From Gordonia sp. SID5947 (GTDB lineage: Bacteria; Actinomycetota; Actinomycetes; Mycobacteriales; Mycobacteriaceae), in contig NZ_WWHU01000001.1 in NCBI RefSeq assembly GCF_009862785.1, positions 2,976,001 through 3,040,000 on the forward strand: 64,000 nt of DNA, written 5' to 3'. The notes beneath the pieces were generated by a model. That model saw only the letters and a list, made by a program, of their open reading frames with translations, was not told the origin of the DNA and made no database searches. Every line of letters starts with the position of its first letter. The stretch's first letter is position 1. The translations under genes and the position numbers were made by a program. Positions 52,112-61,052 of this stretch are shown piece by piece.

Positions 52112-53694
52112 ATGACTGTGACCAGACGTTCGTTTCTCACCGGCGCGGCCGTGGCCGGGGCCGCGAGCCTGTTGCCCGCCACGGCCACGGCGGCGCCCGG
52201 GGCGGGCCGCGGCGTTCGGTTGACCCGCGAAAATCATCGGGCGATCGTCGTGGGGTCGGGCTTCGGTGGTGGCGTCACCGCCCTCCGACTCACCGAGGCC
52301 GGAGTCCCGGTGCTGATGCTCGAGCGCGGAAAGCGATGGCGAACGGGCCCCAACTCCAACACCTTTCCGCTGGCAACCGCCCCGGACAAGCGGTTCCTGT
52401 GGCACAAGTCGACCGGCCAGATCCTCGGCACCAAGTTCGAGTTCGAACCGTATCTGGGTCTCGTCGATGCGGTCGTCGGCGACAACATGACCGCACTCGC
52501 CCCGGCAGGACTCGGCGGTGGATCCCTGGTCTATCAGGGCATGACCCTGCAACCGGCCGAGCACGTGTTCAACGAGTTCCTGCCCGAACAACTCGACTGG
52601 CAGACGTTGAATCGTGTGCACTACCCGCGGGTGGCCCGGATGCTGCAGATCGAGACGGCCCCCGATGCCCTGATCCGCAGCAAGAACTACCTCGCGGCGC
52701 GTGTGTTCGCCCGGAACGCGCGCCGGGCAGGCCTTCCCGTTTCCAAGATCCCGATGCCGATCGACTGGAACTACGCGCTCGCCGAGATCCACGGCAAGAT
52801 GAAGCCCTCCTATACCAACGGCGCGGGCGCCATGGGTGTCAACAACGGTGGCAAGCACAGCGTGGACGTCACCTACATCAAGGCGGCGGAGGCCACCGGG
52901 CTGCTGACCATCGCGACGATGCACGAGGTCACCGACGTCGCGCGCGCGGCCAACGGCCACTGGCAGGTGCACGTCGACCGCACGGACCTGACCGGCAAGG
53001 TCCTCGAGCGAAAAATCCTCACCACCCCGACCCTGATCATGGCGGCGGGCAGCGTGCACACCACGAGGCTGCTCGTGCGGGCCGCCGCGAACGGCGGTAT
53101 CCCCGATCTCCCCGACGCCGTCGGACGCGGTTGGGGAACAAACGCCGACCGTATCTACGTCTGGAACAGCCCCACGGACGCGTTCGGCACCGAGCAGGGC
53201 GGGCCGGTCGTCTACGGGTCCCTGAACTGGCAGAACGCGAGCACGGCACACACTGTCATCCAGGCATCGATTCCACCGATGCCTGTCGATGCACACAGCA
53301 CCATGATGGTCGGCTACGGCGTGAGCCGCGACCGCGGACATTTCGCCTTCGACACAGGGCGTGGCGACGCATTCCTGCGATGGCCGAAGAACGGTGATTC
53401 CGCGATCCACCTCAAGAGCATCGAACCCACGGCCCAACGCATCGCCGGGCCGACCGGGCGACTCATCGACACAAACGCCGTCGTCAACAGCACCTGGCAC
53501 AGCCTCGGGGGGCGTGCATGGGGTCGGTGTGCGATCTCGACGGTCGGGTACACGGACAGCGCGGCCTCTATGTGCTCGACGGCGCGCTGCTGCCCGGCAC
53601 CGCCGCTGCCTGCAACCCATCGATGACCATCGCAGCGCTCGCCGAGCGCGCCCTCGACAACATCGTCGCCAAGGATGTGGGGACGGTCATCTGA
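52112..53694 (+). CDS. choD: Cholesterol oxidase (class I, GMC family), Tat-exported, apparent frameshift
   Basis: From ATG 52112 a twin-arginine signal (TRRSFLTGAAVAGAASLLPA) leads to the FAD loop IVVGSGFGGGVTALRLTEAG (about 43-62) and GLGGGSLVYQGMTLQP (about 136-151). A 1-nt loss in the G6 run at 53507-53512 breaks the frame at SLGG. The corrected frame reads ACMGSVCDLDGRVHGQRGLY then LLPGTAAACNPSMTIAALAE, the C-terminal GMC signature with the active-site Asn, ending at 53692-53694 (about 527 aa). It oxidises 3-beta-hydroxysterols to 3-keto-4-enes, making H2O2. A weak terminator follows. Confidence 0.87.
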
Positions 53695-53739
53695 CCTGGG
53701 CGCGCCACCCGTATACGAACGGTAGGGCGTGTGGAGACC

Positions 53740-53773
53740 GGAAGGGGCGGGGAGAACTATCTCCGCCCCTTCC
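53740..53773 (+). terminator. Hairpin downstream of cholesterol oxidase
   Basis: An 11-bp perfect stem ggaaggggcgg / ccgccccttcc, with a further short pairing inside, lies 45 bp after the stop. No strong T run follows. It lies just before the RAE of the next gene. Confidence 0.55.
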
Positions 53774-53789
53774 AACTTATAGCGTGGCC

Positions 53790-53810
53790 CCGGGCTTGCC
53801 GCAAGGGCCG
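53790..53810 (+). promoter_or_regulatory. Rifamycin-associated element (RAE) upstream of helR
   Basis: The sequence gggcttgccgcaagggcc (53792-53809) contains the 11-bp core CTTGC-C-GCAAG, the reverse complement of the RAE core, with G/C-rich flanks of the right sort. RAEs lie upstream of rifamycin-resistance genes, including helR, in actinobacteria. A possible -10 (ttatag, 53777-53782) places the element near the transcription start. The link to helR, 167 bp downstream, strongly supports the call. Confidence 0.72.
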
Positions 53811-53826
53811 GGGCACCGGGCACAAT

Positions 53827-53857
53827 GGTTGCCTCCCCGGCCGTCGGGGAGGCAACC
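53827..53857 (+). promoter_or_regulatory. 12-bp-stem hairpin in helR leader
   Basis: ggttgcctcccc, a 7-nt loop, and ggggaggcaacc form a perfect stem between the RAE and the helR start. No T run follows, but the position inside the 5' leader would allow attenuation or RNA-polymerase pausing. Alternatively it ends transcription from upstream. Confidence 0.5.
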
Positions 53858-53976
53858 ACCGCCGTCGCGGGATGAGCCGCCACCGTCGACCAGATCGAAA
53901 TGTGCACGCGCGCAATCGAATCAATCGACAGGCGCTCCCCACCCGGCAGCCCCACCGACCCTTGGAGCCGCCACTC

Positions 53977-56127
53977 ATGACGCCCAGCGCCACCAGTGCA
54001 TTCGACCTCAACCGTCACCCCGCCAAAGCCGACCCGACCCTCATCGCCGACGACGAACGGCACTTCGCCGCGATGGCCCGCAGCCTCGAGCAGTCGATCG
54101 CAGGGCTGACCGCCCGCCTCGACGTTCTCCGCAAGGCGCCGGGGGGCCACGGCCGTCAGGCACTCGATCGCGACCTCGAAGTGCACGAACTCGGCAAACG
54201 GTTGCGGACGTTGCGCCGCTACAGCCTGGATCTGTGTCTCGGCCGCGTCGTCGTCGGTGGCGACGACCCCCAGTACATCGGCCGGATCGGCCTGACCGAT
54301 CCGGCCGGCAGGCAACTCCTGATCGACTGGCGCACACCGGCCGCCGCACCGTTCTTCGCGGCGACGCACGCCGACCCGATGGGCGTGGCGAGTCGACGAC
54401 GGTACCGGTGGTCGCATGGCCGCATCACCGACTACTGGGACGAGGTCTTCACCGCCGAAGGACTCGACGGTCACGTGACCCTCGACGACGACTCGGCATT
54501 CATCGCGAGCCTCGGTGCGAGTCGGTCACCGCGGATGCGCGACGTCCTGGGCACGATCGCTGCCGACCAGGACGCCATCATCCGTGCGAGTTCGCGTGGA
54601 GCGTTGGTGGTCGACGGCGGCCCGGGCACCGGGAAGACCGTCGTCGCGCTGCACCGGGCGGCGTATCTCCTGTACGCGGACCCACGTTTCGCCGGCAACC
54701 GAGGAGGGGTGCTGGTGGTCGGACCTCACGAGCCCTACCTCGCCTATGTGGCGGACGTGCTGCCCGCTCTCGGCGAGGAGAGCGTGCAGACCTGCACCCT
54801 GCGAGATCTGCTCCCCGAGGGCGCGGTGGCGGCCGACGATGCAGACCGGGAGGTGGCGCGGCTCAAGTCCTCGGCGGACATGGTCGCGGCGATCGAACCC
54901 GCCGTCCGGTTCTACGAGGAGGCGCCGACCGATCCGCTGTTGGTCGAGACGCCGTGGTCCGAAGTCTGGATCACCGCTGCCGACTGGACGGAGGCCTTCG
55001 GGGCGCCCGAACCGGGGACACCGCACAACGAAGGCCGTGACGAGGTGTGGGAGTCGTTGGTGTCGATCATCCACGACAAGCACGAAGGTAGCGACGTCAC
55101 GATGACGCGACTACGTAAGTCATTGGCGCAGAACGACGAATTGACCGCAGCCTTCAACCGCGCCTGGCCGATGCTCGACGCGACCGACCTCGTCGGAGAC
55201 CTGTGGTCGGTGCCCGCGTACCTGCGGATGTGTGCTCCCCACCTGAGTCCCGGCGAAGTGAGGAAACTCCAGCGGGGGAATCCACAGGCCTGGACGGTCT
55301 CGGATCTGCCGATGCTCGACGCGGCGCGACGACGACTCGGCGACGCATCGGCCTCGATTCGTCGTCGACGGCGTGCGTCTGTACTGGCCGCCGAGCGGGA
55401 GCGGATGGACCAGGTGGTGACAGATCTTCTGGATGCACATGCCCACGACGACGGGGAGGGCGTGATGCCGATGTTGCGCGGCGCGGACATGCGCAACAGC
55501 CTTGTCGACGAGTCGGTTTCGCCGGCAGCGGACGTGGACGCCCTTGCCGGACCGTTTGCCCACATCATCGTCGACGAGGCCCAGGAGCTGAGCGATGCGC
55601 AATGGCAGATGCTGCTGTCCCGCTGCCCTTCTCGGAGTTTCACGGTGGTCGGCGACCGCGCCCAGGCACGACACGGGTTCACCGAGAGCTGGTCAGAACG
55701 CCTCGAGCGCATCGGGATCCGAGAAGTCACCCTGGCGTCGCTGTCGGTGAACTACCGGACACCGGCGGAGGTCATGGCGATGGCCGAGCCGGTCATCCGG
55801 TCGGCACTTCCGGACGCGAATGTCCCCACATCCATCCGTAGCAGTGGCATCCCCGTCGTCGACGGGGCCATATCGGATCTCGACGCGATCCTCGACCGGT
55901 GGTTGAGCGCAAACGACGAGGGAACCGCCTGTGTCATAGGCGGTTCCGGATTCGTAGAGCGGCCTCGGGTGCGATCGTTGACACCCGAGCATGCGAAGGG
56001 CCTCGAGTTCGACCTCGTCGTGATCGTTGATCCGGAGCGGTTCGGCAGCGGTATCGAGGGGGCGGTGGACCGCTACGTCGCGATGACGCGTGCGACGCAG
56101 GAGTTGGTCATCCTGCGCACCCCGTAA
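53977..56127 (+). CDS. helR: RNA polymerase recycling motor ATPase HelR
   Basis: The 716-aa superfamily-1 helicase-like ATPase starts with a helical arm (DDERHFAAMARSLEQSIAGL). It has Walker A GGPGTGKTVVALHRAA (about 214), Walker B HIIVDEAQELS (about 530), motif III-like VVGDRAQARHGF and motif VI YVAMTRATQELVIL near the end. HelD/HelR proteins release stalled or drug-bound RNA polymerase, and HelR gives rifamycin tolerance. The upstream RAE is the decisive context. ATG 53977 has TTGGAG upstream; an open frame extends further up but crosses the regulatory elements. A convergent terminator follows. Confidence 0.87.
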   Translation: MTPSATSAFDLNRHPAKADPTLIADDERHFAAMARSLEQSIAGLTARLDVLRKAPGGHGRQALDRDLEVHELGKRLRTLRRYSLDLCLGRVVVGGDDPQYIGRIGLTDPAGRQLLIDWRTPAAAPFFAATHADPMGVASRRRYRWSHGRITDYWDEVFTAEGLDGHVTLDDDSAFIASLGASRSPRMRDVLGTIAADQDAIIRASSRGALVVDGGPGTGKTVVALHRAAYLLYADPRFAGNRGGVLVVGPHEPYLAYVADVLPALGEESVQTCTLRDLLPEGAVAADDADREVARLKSSADMVAAIEPAVRFYEEAPTDPLLVETPWSEVWITAADWTEAFGAPEPGTPHNEGRDEVWESLVSIIHDKHEGSDVTMTRLRKSLAQNDELTAAFNRAWPMLDATDLVGDLWSVPAYLRMCAPHLSPGEVRKLQRGNPQAWTVSDLPMLDAARRRLGDASASIRRRRRASVLAAERERMDQVVTDLLDAHAHDDGEGVMPMLRGADMRNSLVDESVSPAADVDALAGPFAHIIVDEAQELSDAQWQMLLSRCPSRSFTVVGDRAQARHGFTESWSERLERIGIREVTLASLSVNYRTPAEVMAMAEPVIRSALPDANVPTSIRSSGIPVVDGAISDLDAILDRWLSANDEGTACVIGGSGFVERPRVRSLTPEHAKGLEFDLVVIVDPERFGSGIEGAVDRYVAMTRATQELVILRTP

Positions 56128-56160
56128 CCCCCCACACTCCCTCCCCACACACCAACCCCT

Positions 56161-56239
56161 CCCCGCAGCCGCGACGGTTTCCGTCATCCGCGCCCCCGAA
56201 ATGCCGTCGCGGATGACGGGAACCGTCGCGGCTGCGGGG
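56161..56239. terminator. Very strong bidirectional hairpin (32-bp stem)
   Basis: The left arm begins ccccgcagccgcgacggttt (56161) and the right arm ends gtcgcggctgcgggg (56239); the 32-bp stem has a single T:G mismatch and a 15-nt loop. It lies between convergent helR and the transglycosylase gene and would block read-through both ways. Confidence 0.75.
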
Positions 56240-56269
56240 TAGGGTACCCGAGGAGGGGAAGGGGGTGGG

Positions 56270-56893
56270 TCAGTATGCGGAGTTGACGTTGTCCATCGAA
56301 CCGTAGGTCTGTGCCGCGTAGTTGCAGGCGGCGACGATGTTGGCGACCGGGTCCCAGACGTCGAACTTGGTCCCCTCCACGTGGTAGGCGGCGAACGTCG
56401 GATCGATCACCTGCAGCAGCCCCTTGGACGGGATGCCGGCCGCGGCGTTCGAGTCGTACAGGTTGATGGCCTGCGGGTTGCCTGTGGACTCACGCATGAT
56501 GTTGCGCATGATGCCGTCGTAGCTGGCCGGGATGTTGTTCTTGGCCAGGATGTCGAGCGACTGACGAATCCAACCGTCGAGGTTGTTCGCGTACACCGGC
56601 GCGGGTGCAGGCGCCGGAGCTGGCGCGACGGCCGGCTTGGGAGCGGGAGCCGGAGCGGGCGCCGGAGCGGCCTCGGGCTTCGCCGCAGCGACGGTGTCGG
56701 CGACCGGCTTGACCTTCTCGGTGGCAGGCGCAGCCGCGCTGTGCCGCTGCTCGGCCTGAGCGGGCTCGGCGTTGCTGATCGATCCGACGGTGGCGACGGC
56801 GGTGACCGCGAGGGTCGCGGCGCCGACGGCGTGGGCGAAGCGTTTGCGGGACATGCTGCGGGCATGCTTCAGCGATTTGGTGATGACGAACAT
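56270..56893 (-). CDS. Secreted transglycosylase-like (SLT) protein
   Basis: The 207-aa protein (ATG 56891-56893) has a signal region (VGAATLAVTAVATVGSISNA), an Ala/Pro-rich linker (about 65-120) with repeated PAPAPAP, and a C-terminal soluble-lytic-transglycosylase-like domain with IMRNIMRESTGNPQAINLYD (catalytic Glu) and AGIPSKGLLQVIDPTFAAY. It should act on peptidoglycan outside the membrane, in the style of actinobacterial Rpf/transglycosylases. It has a long 5' leader of several hundred bp with no gene. Confidence 0.83.
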   Translation of the reverse strand: MFVITKSLKHARSMSRKRFAHAVGAATLAVTAVATVGSISNAEPAQAEQRHSAAAPATEKVKPVADTVAAAKPEAAPAPAPAPAPKPAVAPAPAPAPAPVYANNLDGWIRQSLDILAKNNIPASYDGIMRNIMRESTGNPQAINLYDSNAAAGIPSKGLLQVIDPTFAAYHVEGTKFDVWDPVANIVAACNYAAQTYGSMDNVNSAY

Positions 56894-57437
56894 GAGATTG
56901 GATTCCTGATGCGTTGTGCGGCCGGTCTGTCGGCCGACAGCGGACAGCCTCCGACGCGCTGGGCGCACCGGCTACTCGCGTACCGCTGTGAATGGACTTG
57001 TACTGACTGCGGGACGCTGCCGTCCCGGACGCATGACGCAACCGACCTACCCGTTGTCTGGGTCCGGCCCGAGCTTCGCTCAGACGGCGACGGCGGCGGT
57101 CTTGGCCCCGATTGCCGTAGCGAGACCGCGGGTTGCGCATGCGGGGTTGATCCGCATAGCTACTCGACTTTCTCGTGCTGCACAGACTCGAGGTCTGTTG
57201 TCGTGGCAGATAACAGATTGATATACAAACCTGAGAAAAGCCCAAAGACGGACACCGCCGAGTGTCCTCATGCGCCCTTCGACGTCATGTCACACAGTGC
57301 CAAAACCACCTGTGCGCTGGTATTTCAACGTTTCACACCCGCGTGACCCGACTCACAAATCCTGTCAAGACAACAGGCCGATTCGAGGCGAATTCGTTAC
57401 CGATTGGGGGTTAACGTCGCCCCGGCCGACGGTCTCG
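56894..57437. other. Non-coding region between transglycosylase and IclR genes
   Basis: No convincing gene lies in these 544 bp. Most of it is the upstream leader of the transglycosylase gene. On the minus strand, the AT-rich ctttt...tatatcaatctgtt stretch near 57205-57240 could hold a promoter, giving a long, GC-rich leader of more than 300 nt. I looked for the c-di-AMP (ydaO) riboswitch core and did not find it. The part near 57300-57437 shows only AT-rich spacer. Confidence 0.4.
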
Positions 57438-58234
57438 TCAGCCGCGCTGCGGTAGCGCCTGCATAATTCTGGTGATGCGAGCAGCGGCATCGAGCACGCC
57501 ATCCACCTTTTCGTCGAGCGCCGCCCCCTGAACGCCTCGACGCGGCCGCCGACGCTGATCGACGCCACCACCACTCCCGCGCGCCCGAAGATCGGCGCGG
57601 CCACAGCAGCTACGCCGGCCAGATAGTCAGAATCGCTCACCGAGTAGCCCGCCTCTCGGACACTCGCGAGGTGCGAGGTGAGGCCTTCGACGTCAGTGAG
57701 AGTTCGCTCGGTGAACGAGGTGAGGCCGGCGCGAACCCATTGCGCACGAAGTTCTTCCGAGTTGGCAAGCATGACGATCGGACCCGCGGCCGCGTGGTAG
57801 GGCATCACCGAGCCGATGTTGATCCCGGCAACGATGAGCGGGTTGCTGCCTTCGACACGATCGATACACACAGCCCCCTGATCTGCAGGGACCATCAGGT
57901 ATGCGGTGTCCCCAAATCTTTCCGCAAGTTGAACCATGAACGGCCTTGCCGCCGAACGGATATCCAGTTTTATGAGCGCTGCAGAGCCGACTTCGAACAC
58001 CGGCATCGCCACTCGATACGCACCGTCGCCGGTCCGATCAACCCATCCGGCGTGAATCAACGTGGCCATCAGACGGTGCACGGTTGTCTTGTTCATGCCA
58101 CTGGCCTCGGTCAGCTCATTCAGGGTCCACACCGGTCGATCTGCGCCGAAATGCTCAAGGAGCACGCACGCCTTGAGGACGGCTCCCACTACCTCTCGAC
58201 CTGTTGAGGATTCGGGTTCGATTGGAGAGGCCAC
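57438..58234 (-). CDS. IclR-family regulator, apparent frameshift near C-terminus
   Basis: The N-terminal winged helix-turn-helix (LNELTEASGMNKTTVHRLMA, about 38-57) and the ligand domain (AAAGPIVMLANSEELRAQWV about 148; GVAAVAAPIFGRAGVVVASI about 205) are typical. A 1-nt loss in the C5 run at 57525-57529 breaks the frame after GGRVEAF. The corrected frame gives AALDEKVDGVLDAAARITRI and stop at 57438-57440, the usual IclR tail, for about 265 aa. It is divergent from the lyase operon, which it probably controls in response to an organic acid. Confidence 0.84.
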
Positions 58235-58343
58235 TGAAGGTTCTCACTTCCGTTGGGCGCGGATCGGTGTCGACATCATACGGACAGAGTCGAACCCGAA
58301 AGGGTTGACATGTGACTCAAGCCACCTTAGCGTCCATATCGAG

Positions 58344-58363
58344 ATGCGAAATGCATTCCGCAT
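58344..58363 (+). promoter_or_regulatory. Likely IclR operator
   Basis: A 20-bp palindrome ATGCGAAATGCATTCCGCAT, with only one mismatched pair, lies 21 bp before the lyase start and 109 bp from the IclR start. Length and symmetry suit an IclR dimer. A position this close to the start fits repression or activation by contact. Confidence 0.55.
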
Positions 58364-58384
58364 TACGAAACGGAGACGATCACG

Positions 58385-59254
58385 TTGACCACCCCCACCC
58401 TGAAGGACCTCACCTCACACGGCATCGTCTATGCGCCTGGAGTATGGGATGGGCTGACCGCACGCCTTGCCGACCAGGCGGGGTTCAGCGCCCTGTGTGC
58501 GTCCGGATTCGCGATATCCGCTGCGTTGGGGCTCCCCGACGCGGAGCTCTACACGATGTCGGAGAACCTGCACGCCGTACGCACGATTCGAGAAGCATCA
58601 CAATTGCCACTGGTCGCGGACATCGACACCGGGTACGGAAACGCGGTCAACGCCGCGCGCACAGCCACCAAGTTTGTAGACGCAGGTGTCCAGGGGATGT
58701 TCATGGAAGATCAGGTGTCCCCGAAATCGTGCCCGATCTGCGTGGGGGACCCGGTTGATCTCATCAGCGTCACCGAAGCGACCGGAAAGATTCGTGCGGT
58801 CCGCGATTCAGTTCCGGATCATGTCCTGCTCATCGCCCGGACGGACGCCCGCGGAAACGAGGCCATTCGGCGAGCGCAGGCGTACGTGGACGCCGGGGCA
58901 GACATGATCATGCCGGTCACCAAGACCTTCGAGACCGTCGACGAATGGGACCGCTGCCACCGCGAGGTCGGTGTTCCCTTGATGGCCACACTCACCGCAT
59001 CGACATGGACCGAGCGCGAGTTCACGCCCGAGGTACTCGATCAGATCGGCGTACGTCTGGCGCTGCTGCCGACTCAGGTACTGATGGCGGCCGCCGGCGC
59101 GGTGCGAGAGGCCCTCCGGCGCCTCGCGGCCGGTGAAGCACCCGCCGACGTGAGCCGGGATGCTCTCGCACACCATGAATTTGTCGACCTGATCGGTTTT
59201 CCCCAAGTGGAAGCCATGCAGCGCAAGTACCTTCCCACTGAGATCGGACGGTGA
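58385..59254 (+). CDS. Isocitrate lyase/PEP mutase-family lyase (methylisocitrate/dimethylmalate lyase-like)
   Basis: The 289-aa barrel has the Mg-binding block LVADIDTGYGN (about 78-88), the catalytic loop MEDQVSPKSCPICVGD (about 115-130) with a Cys at the usual site, and ARTDARGNEAIRRAQAYVDA (about 158-177). The start is TTG 58385 with ACGGAG upstream. Relatives split 2-methylisocitrate, 2,3-dimethylmalate or oxaloacetate. The following LeuC/LeuD-like genes favour a dimethylmalate or other alkyl-malate substrate, releasing pyruvate and a short acid. It overlaps the next start by 4 nt. Confidence 0.83.
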   Translation: MTTPTLKDLTSHGIVYAPGVWDGLTARLADQAGFSALCASGFAISAALGLPDAELYTMSENLHAVRTIREASQLPLVADIDTGYGNAVNAARTATKFVDAGVQGMFMEDQVSPKSCPICVGDPVDLISVTEATGKIRAVRDSVPDHVLLIARTDARGNEAIRRAQAYVDAGADMIMPVTKTFETVDEWDRCHREVGVPLMATLTASTWTEREFTPEVLDQIGVRLALLPTQVLMAAAGAVREALRRLAAGEAPADVSRDALAHHEFVDLIGFPQVEAMQRKYLPTEIGR

Positions 59255-60516
59255 CTGCTGTGGGACACACAATGGCAGAGAAGATCCTCGGACGAACCAC
59301 CGCTCACGGCCTCGTCAGCGCCGGCGAGAACCACGCGGTTCGTCCTGCCCGGATGATCGCCTACGACTTCCCTGGGTACACCGACGTCATGTTCCAACAG
59401 ATGCGCAACGACTTCGGAATCGAAGAATTGTCCGACCCAGATCGCTACATCGTGTTCATCGATCACATGTTGACGAAGAACAACGACAAGGAGGCCGAGG
59501 TTCACAAGGTCACCCGCGACTGGTGCGAGTTCTACGGGATCGAGTTGCACGAGGGCCGAGGAATCGGTCACCAATTGACAGCGGAACTCGGACTGGCGAT
59601 TCCGGGCCACTTCCTCGTGCACTTCGATGGGCACATCAGTGGTATCGGAGCCTTTGGTGCACTCGGATGGGGAATCCGGCGTGATCTCATCGAGGCCTGG
59701 GTCACAGGACAGGTGTTCGTCGATATTCCGGCAACGACGCGATTCGATCTGGTCGGCGAGTTTCCGCCGGGCGTGGATAGCCGCGATCTCGTTCATTCCA
59801 TCATCGAGCTGGTCGGTGCAGACGGATGTGCCCATCAGGTAATGGAATTCGGCGGGCCCGGGGCACGATCGATGAAGATTGACCACCGCCAAGGTTTGTG
59901 CGGCATGGCCATGTTCACCGGGGCCGTGTCCGCGATATTCGAACCCGACGATACTTCATTGGCATACGCACGAAACGTGGCGCGAGAAGAATTCGATCCG
60001 ATCTACCCCGACGCCGATGCCACATATGCGGCACGGCACACGATCGACCTCGCACGTCTGACGCCGCGAGTTGTGGAGCCGGGCTCAGCGCGCGTCGCGA
60101 ACACCAAGTCGGCAAAGGAACTTGCGGGCACGCCGATCACAAAGGCATTCATCGGCTCGTGCGCAAGCGGTCGCATCGAGGACTTACGCGCCGCAGCAAT
60201 GATTCTCGACGGTCGAACGGTGGCCCCGGGGGTCGAGCTGAACGTCGTTCCGACGTCGCACAGAGTCTACGAGCAGGCCGAGAAGGAAGGGATTCTCGAT
60301 GTTCTCCGCGCCTCAGGTGCAAAGATCGCCGTTTCCAGTTGCGACTTCTGCTTTGGCTATCAGAAACCACTGCAGCCCGGTGAGAACTGCATCTCGACCG
60401 GCGTGTTGAACATATCCGGACGTATGGGGAGCTCTGCTGCCAACATCTACATGGGCTCGCCGTACACCGTGGCAGCGAGCGCTCTGCATGGGTCGATACA
60501 GGAGTCAGTTCAATGA
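59251..60516 (+). CDS. Aconitase-family large subunit (LeuC/DmdA-like hydratase)
   Basis: The 421-aa protein has a single aconitase large domain with GLCGMAMFTGAVSAIFEP (about 212) and the Fe-S ligand cysteines in FIGSCASGRIEDLR (about 305-318) and SSCDFCFGYQKPL (about 363-375, C-x2-C), plus GRMGSSAANIYM near the end. It binds a [4Fe-4S] cluster and moves water on a carboxylic acid, with the small subunit encoded next. It is more divergent than housekeeping LeuC, so isopropylmalate is not the likely substrate. GTG start, coupled with the lyase gene. Confidence 0.82.
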   Translation: MTAVGHTMAEKILGRTTAHGLVSAGENHAVRPARMIAYDFPGYTDVMFQQMRNDFGIEELSDPDRYIVFIDHMLTKNNDKEAEVHKVTRDWCEFYGIELHEGRGIGHQLTAELGLAIPGHFLVHFDGHISGIGAFGALGWGIRRDLIEAWVTGQVFVDIPATTRFDLVGEFPPGVDSRDLVHSIIELVGADGCAHQVMEFGGPGARSMKIDHRQGLCGMAMFTGAVSAIFEPDDTSLAYARNVAREEFDPIYPDADATYAARHTIDLARLTPRVVEPGSARVANTKSAKELAGTPITKAFIGSCASGRIEDLRAAAMILDGRTVAPGVELNVVPTSHRVYEQAEKEGILDVLRASGAKIAVSSCDFCFGYQKPLQPGENCISTGVLNISGRMGSSAANIYMGSPYTVAASALHGSIQESVQ

Positions 60517-61052
60517 GCGCCTATCCACCGCCCCCCGACCTCATCGCGGGAAAGGTCGCCTGGATCTTCGGTGACGACTTCGACATCGATCTCGTTGTCG
60601 GCGTCTCCAACATAAAGTCGTACGACCCCGACCATCTTCGGTCGGTGTGCATGAAAGCGTACGATCCCAGTTTCGTCGACCGAGTTCGGCAGGGCGACAT
60701 CATCATCGGTGGCCGCAACTTCGGGTACGGACATCCCCACTACCCACCGATGGTCGCGCTTCGAAATGTAGGTATCGCGGCAATCGTCGCAGAGTCGTTC
60801 TCCCCGGGCTTCTGGCGCGGTGAAACGTTCAACGGGATGCCACTCATCACGATCCCCGGCGTATCGGCAGCAGTGTCGGTTGACGAAACGGTGACGCTTG
60901 ATTGGCGCACCGCAACCTTGCGCACATCCGACCGTACCGAACTGATCGGCACGCCCCCGAGCCCTCGAACCGTCCAGGTCATCGAGGCCGGCGGTTCGTA
61001 TGAACTCCTCCTCGCCGAGCACTCCCGCACGTATCAAGGACAAACACGATGA
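60513..61052 (+). CDS. Aconitase-family small subunit (LeuD/DmdB-like)
   Basis: The 179-aa swivel domain has WIFGDDFDIDLVVGVSN (about 16-32) and IIGGRNFGYGHPHYPPMVAL (about 68-87), the region that in LeuD reads NFGxGSSREHA. Here the usual GSSREHA is replaced by GHPHYPPM, consistent with a different substrate from isopropylmalate. ATG overlaps the large-subunit stop, and its own stop overlaps the transporter start. The two subunits form one hydratase or isomerase. Confidence 0.82.
   Translation: MSAYPPPPDLIAGKVAWIFGDDFDIDLVVGVSNIKSYDPDHLRSVCMKAYDPSFVDRVRQGDIIIGGRNFGYGHPHYPPMVALRNVGIAAIVAESFSPGFWRGETFNGMPLITIPGVSAAVSVDETVTLDWRTATLRTSDRTELIGTPPSPRTVQVIEAGGSYELLLAEHSRTYQGQTR

Noticed and set aside
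56894..57240. c-di-AMP (ydaO/yuaA) riboswitch upstream of the transglycosylase gene
   Set aside because: The position is right for this class, but the conserved CCGAAnCCGACAGCT-like core was not found by eye.
59251..61052. Housekeeping isopropylmalate isomerase LeuCD
   Set aside because: Context (lyase, carrier, IclR) and the changed small-subunit loop argue for a catabolic paralogue.
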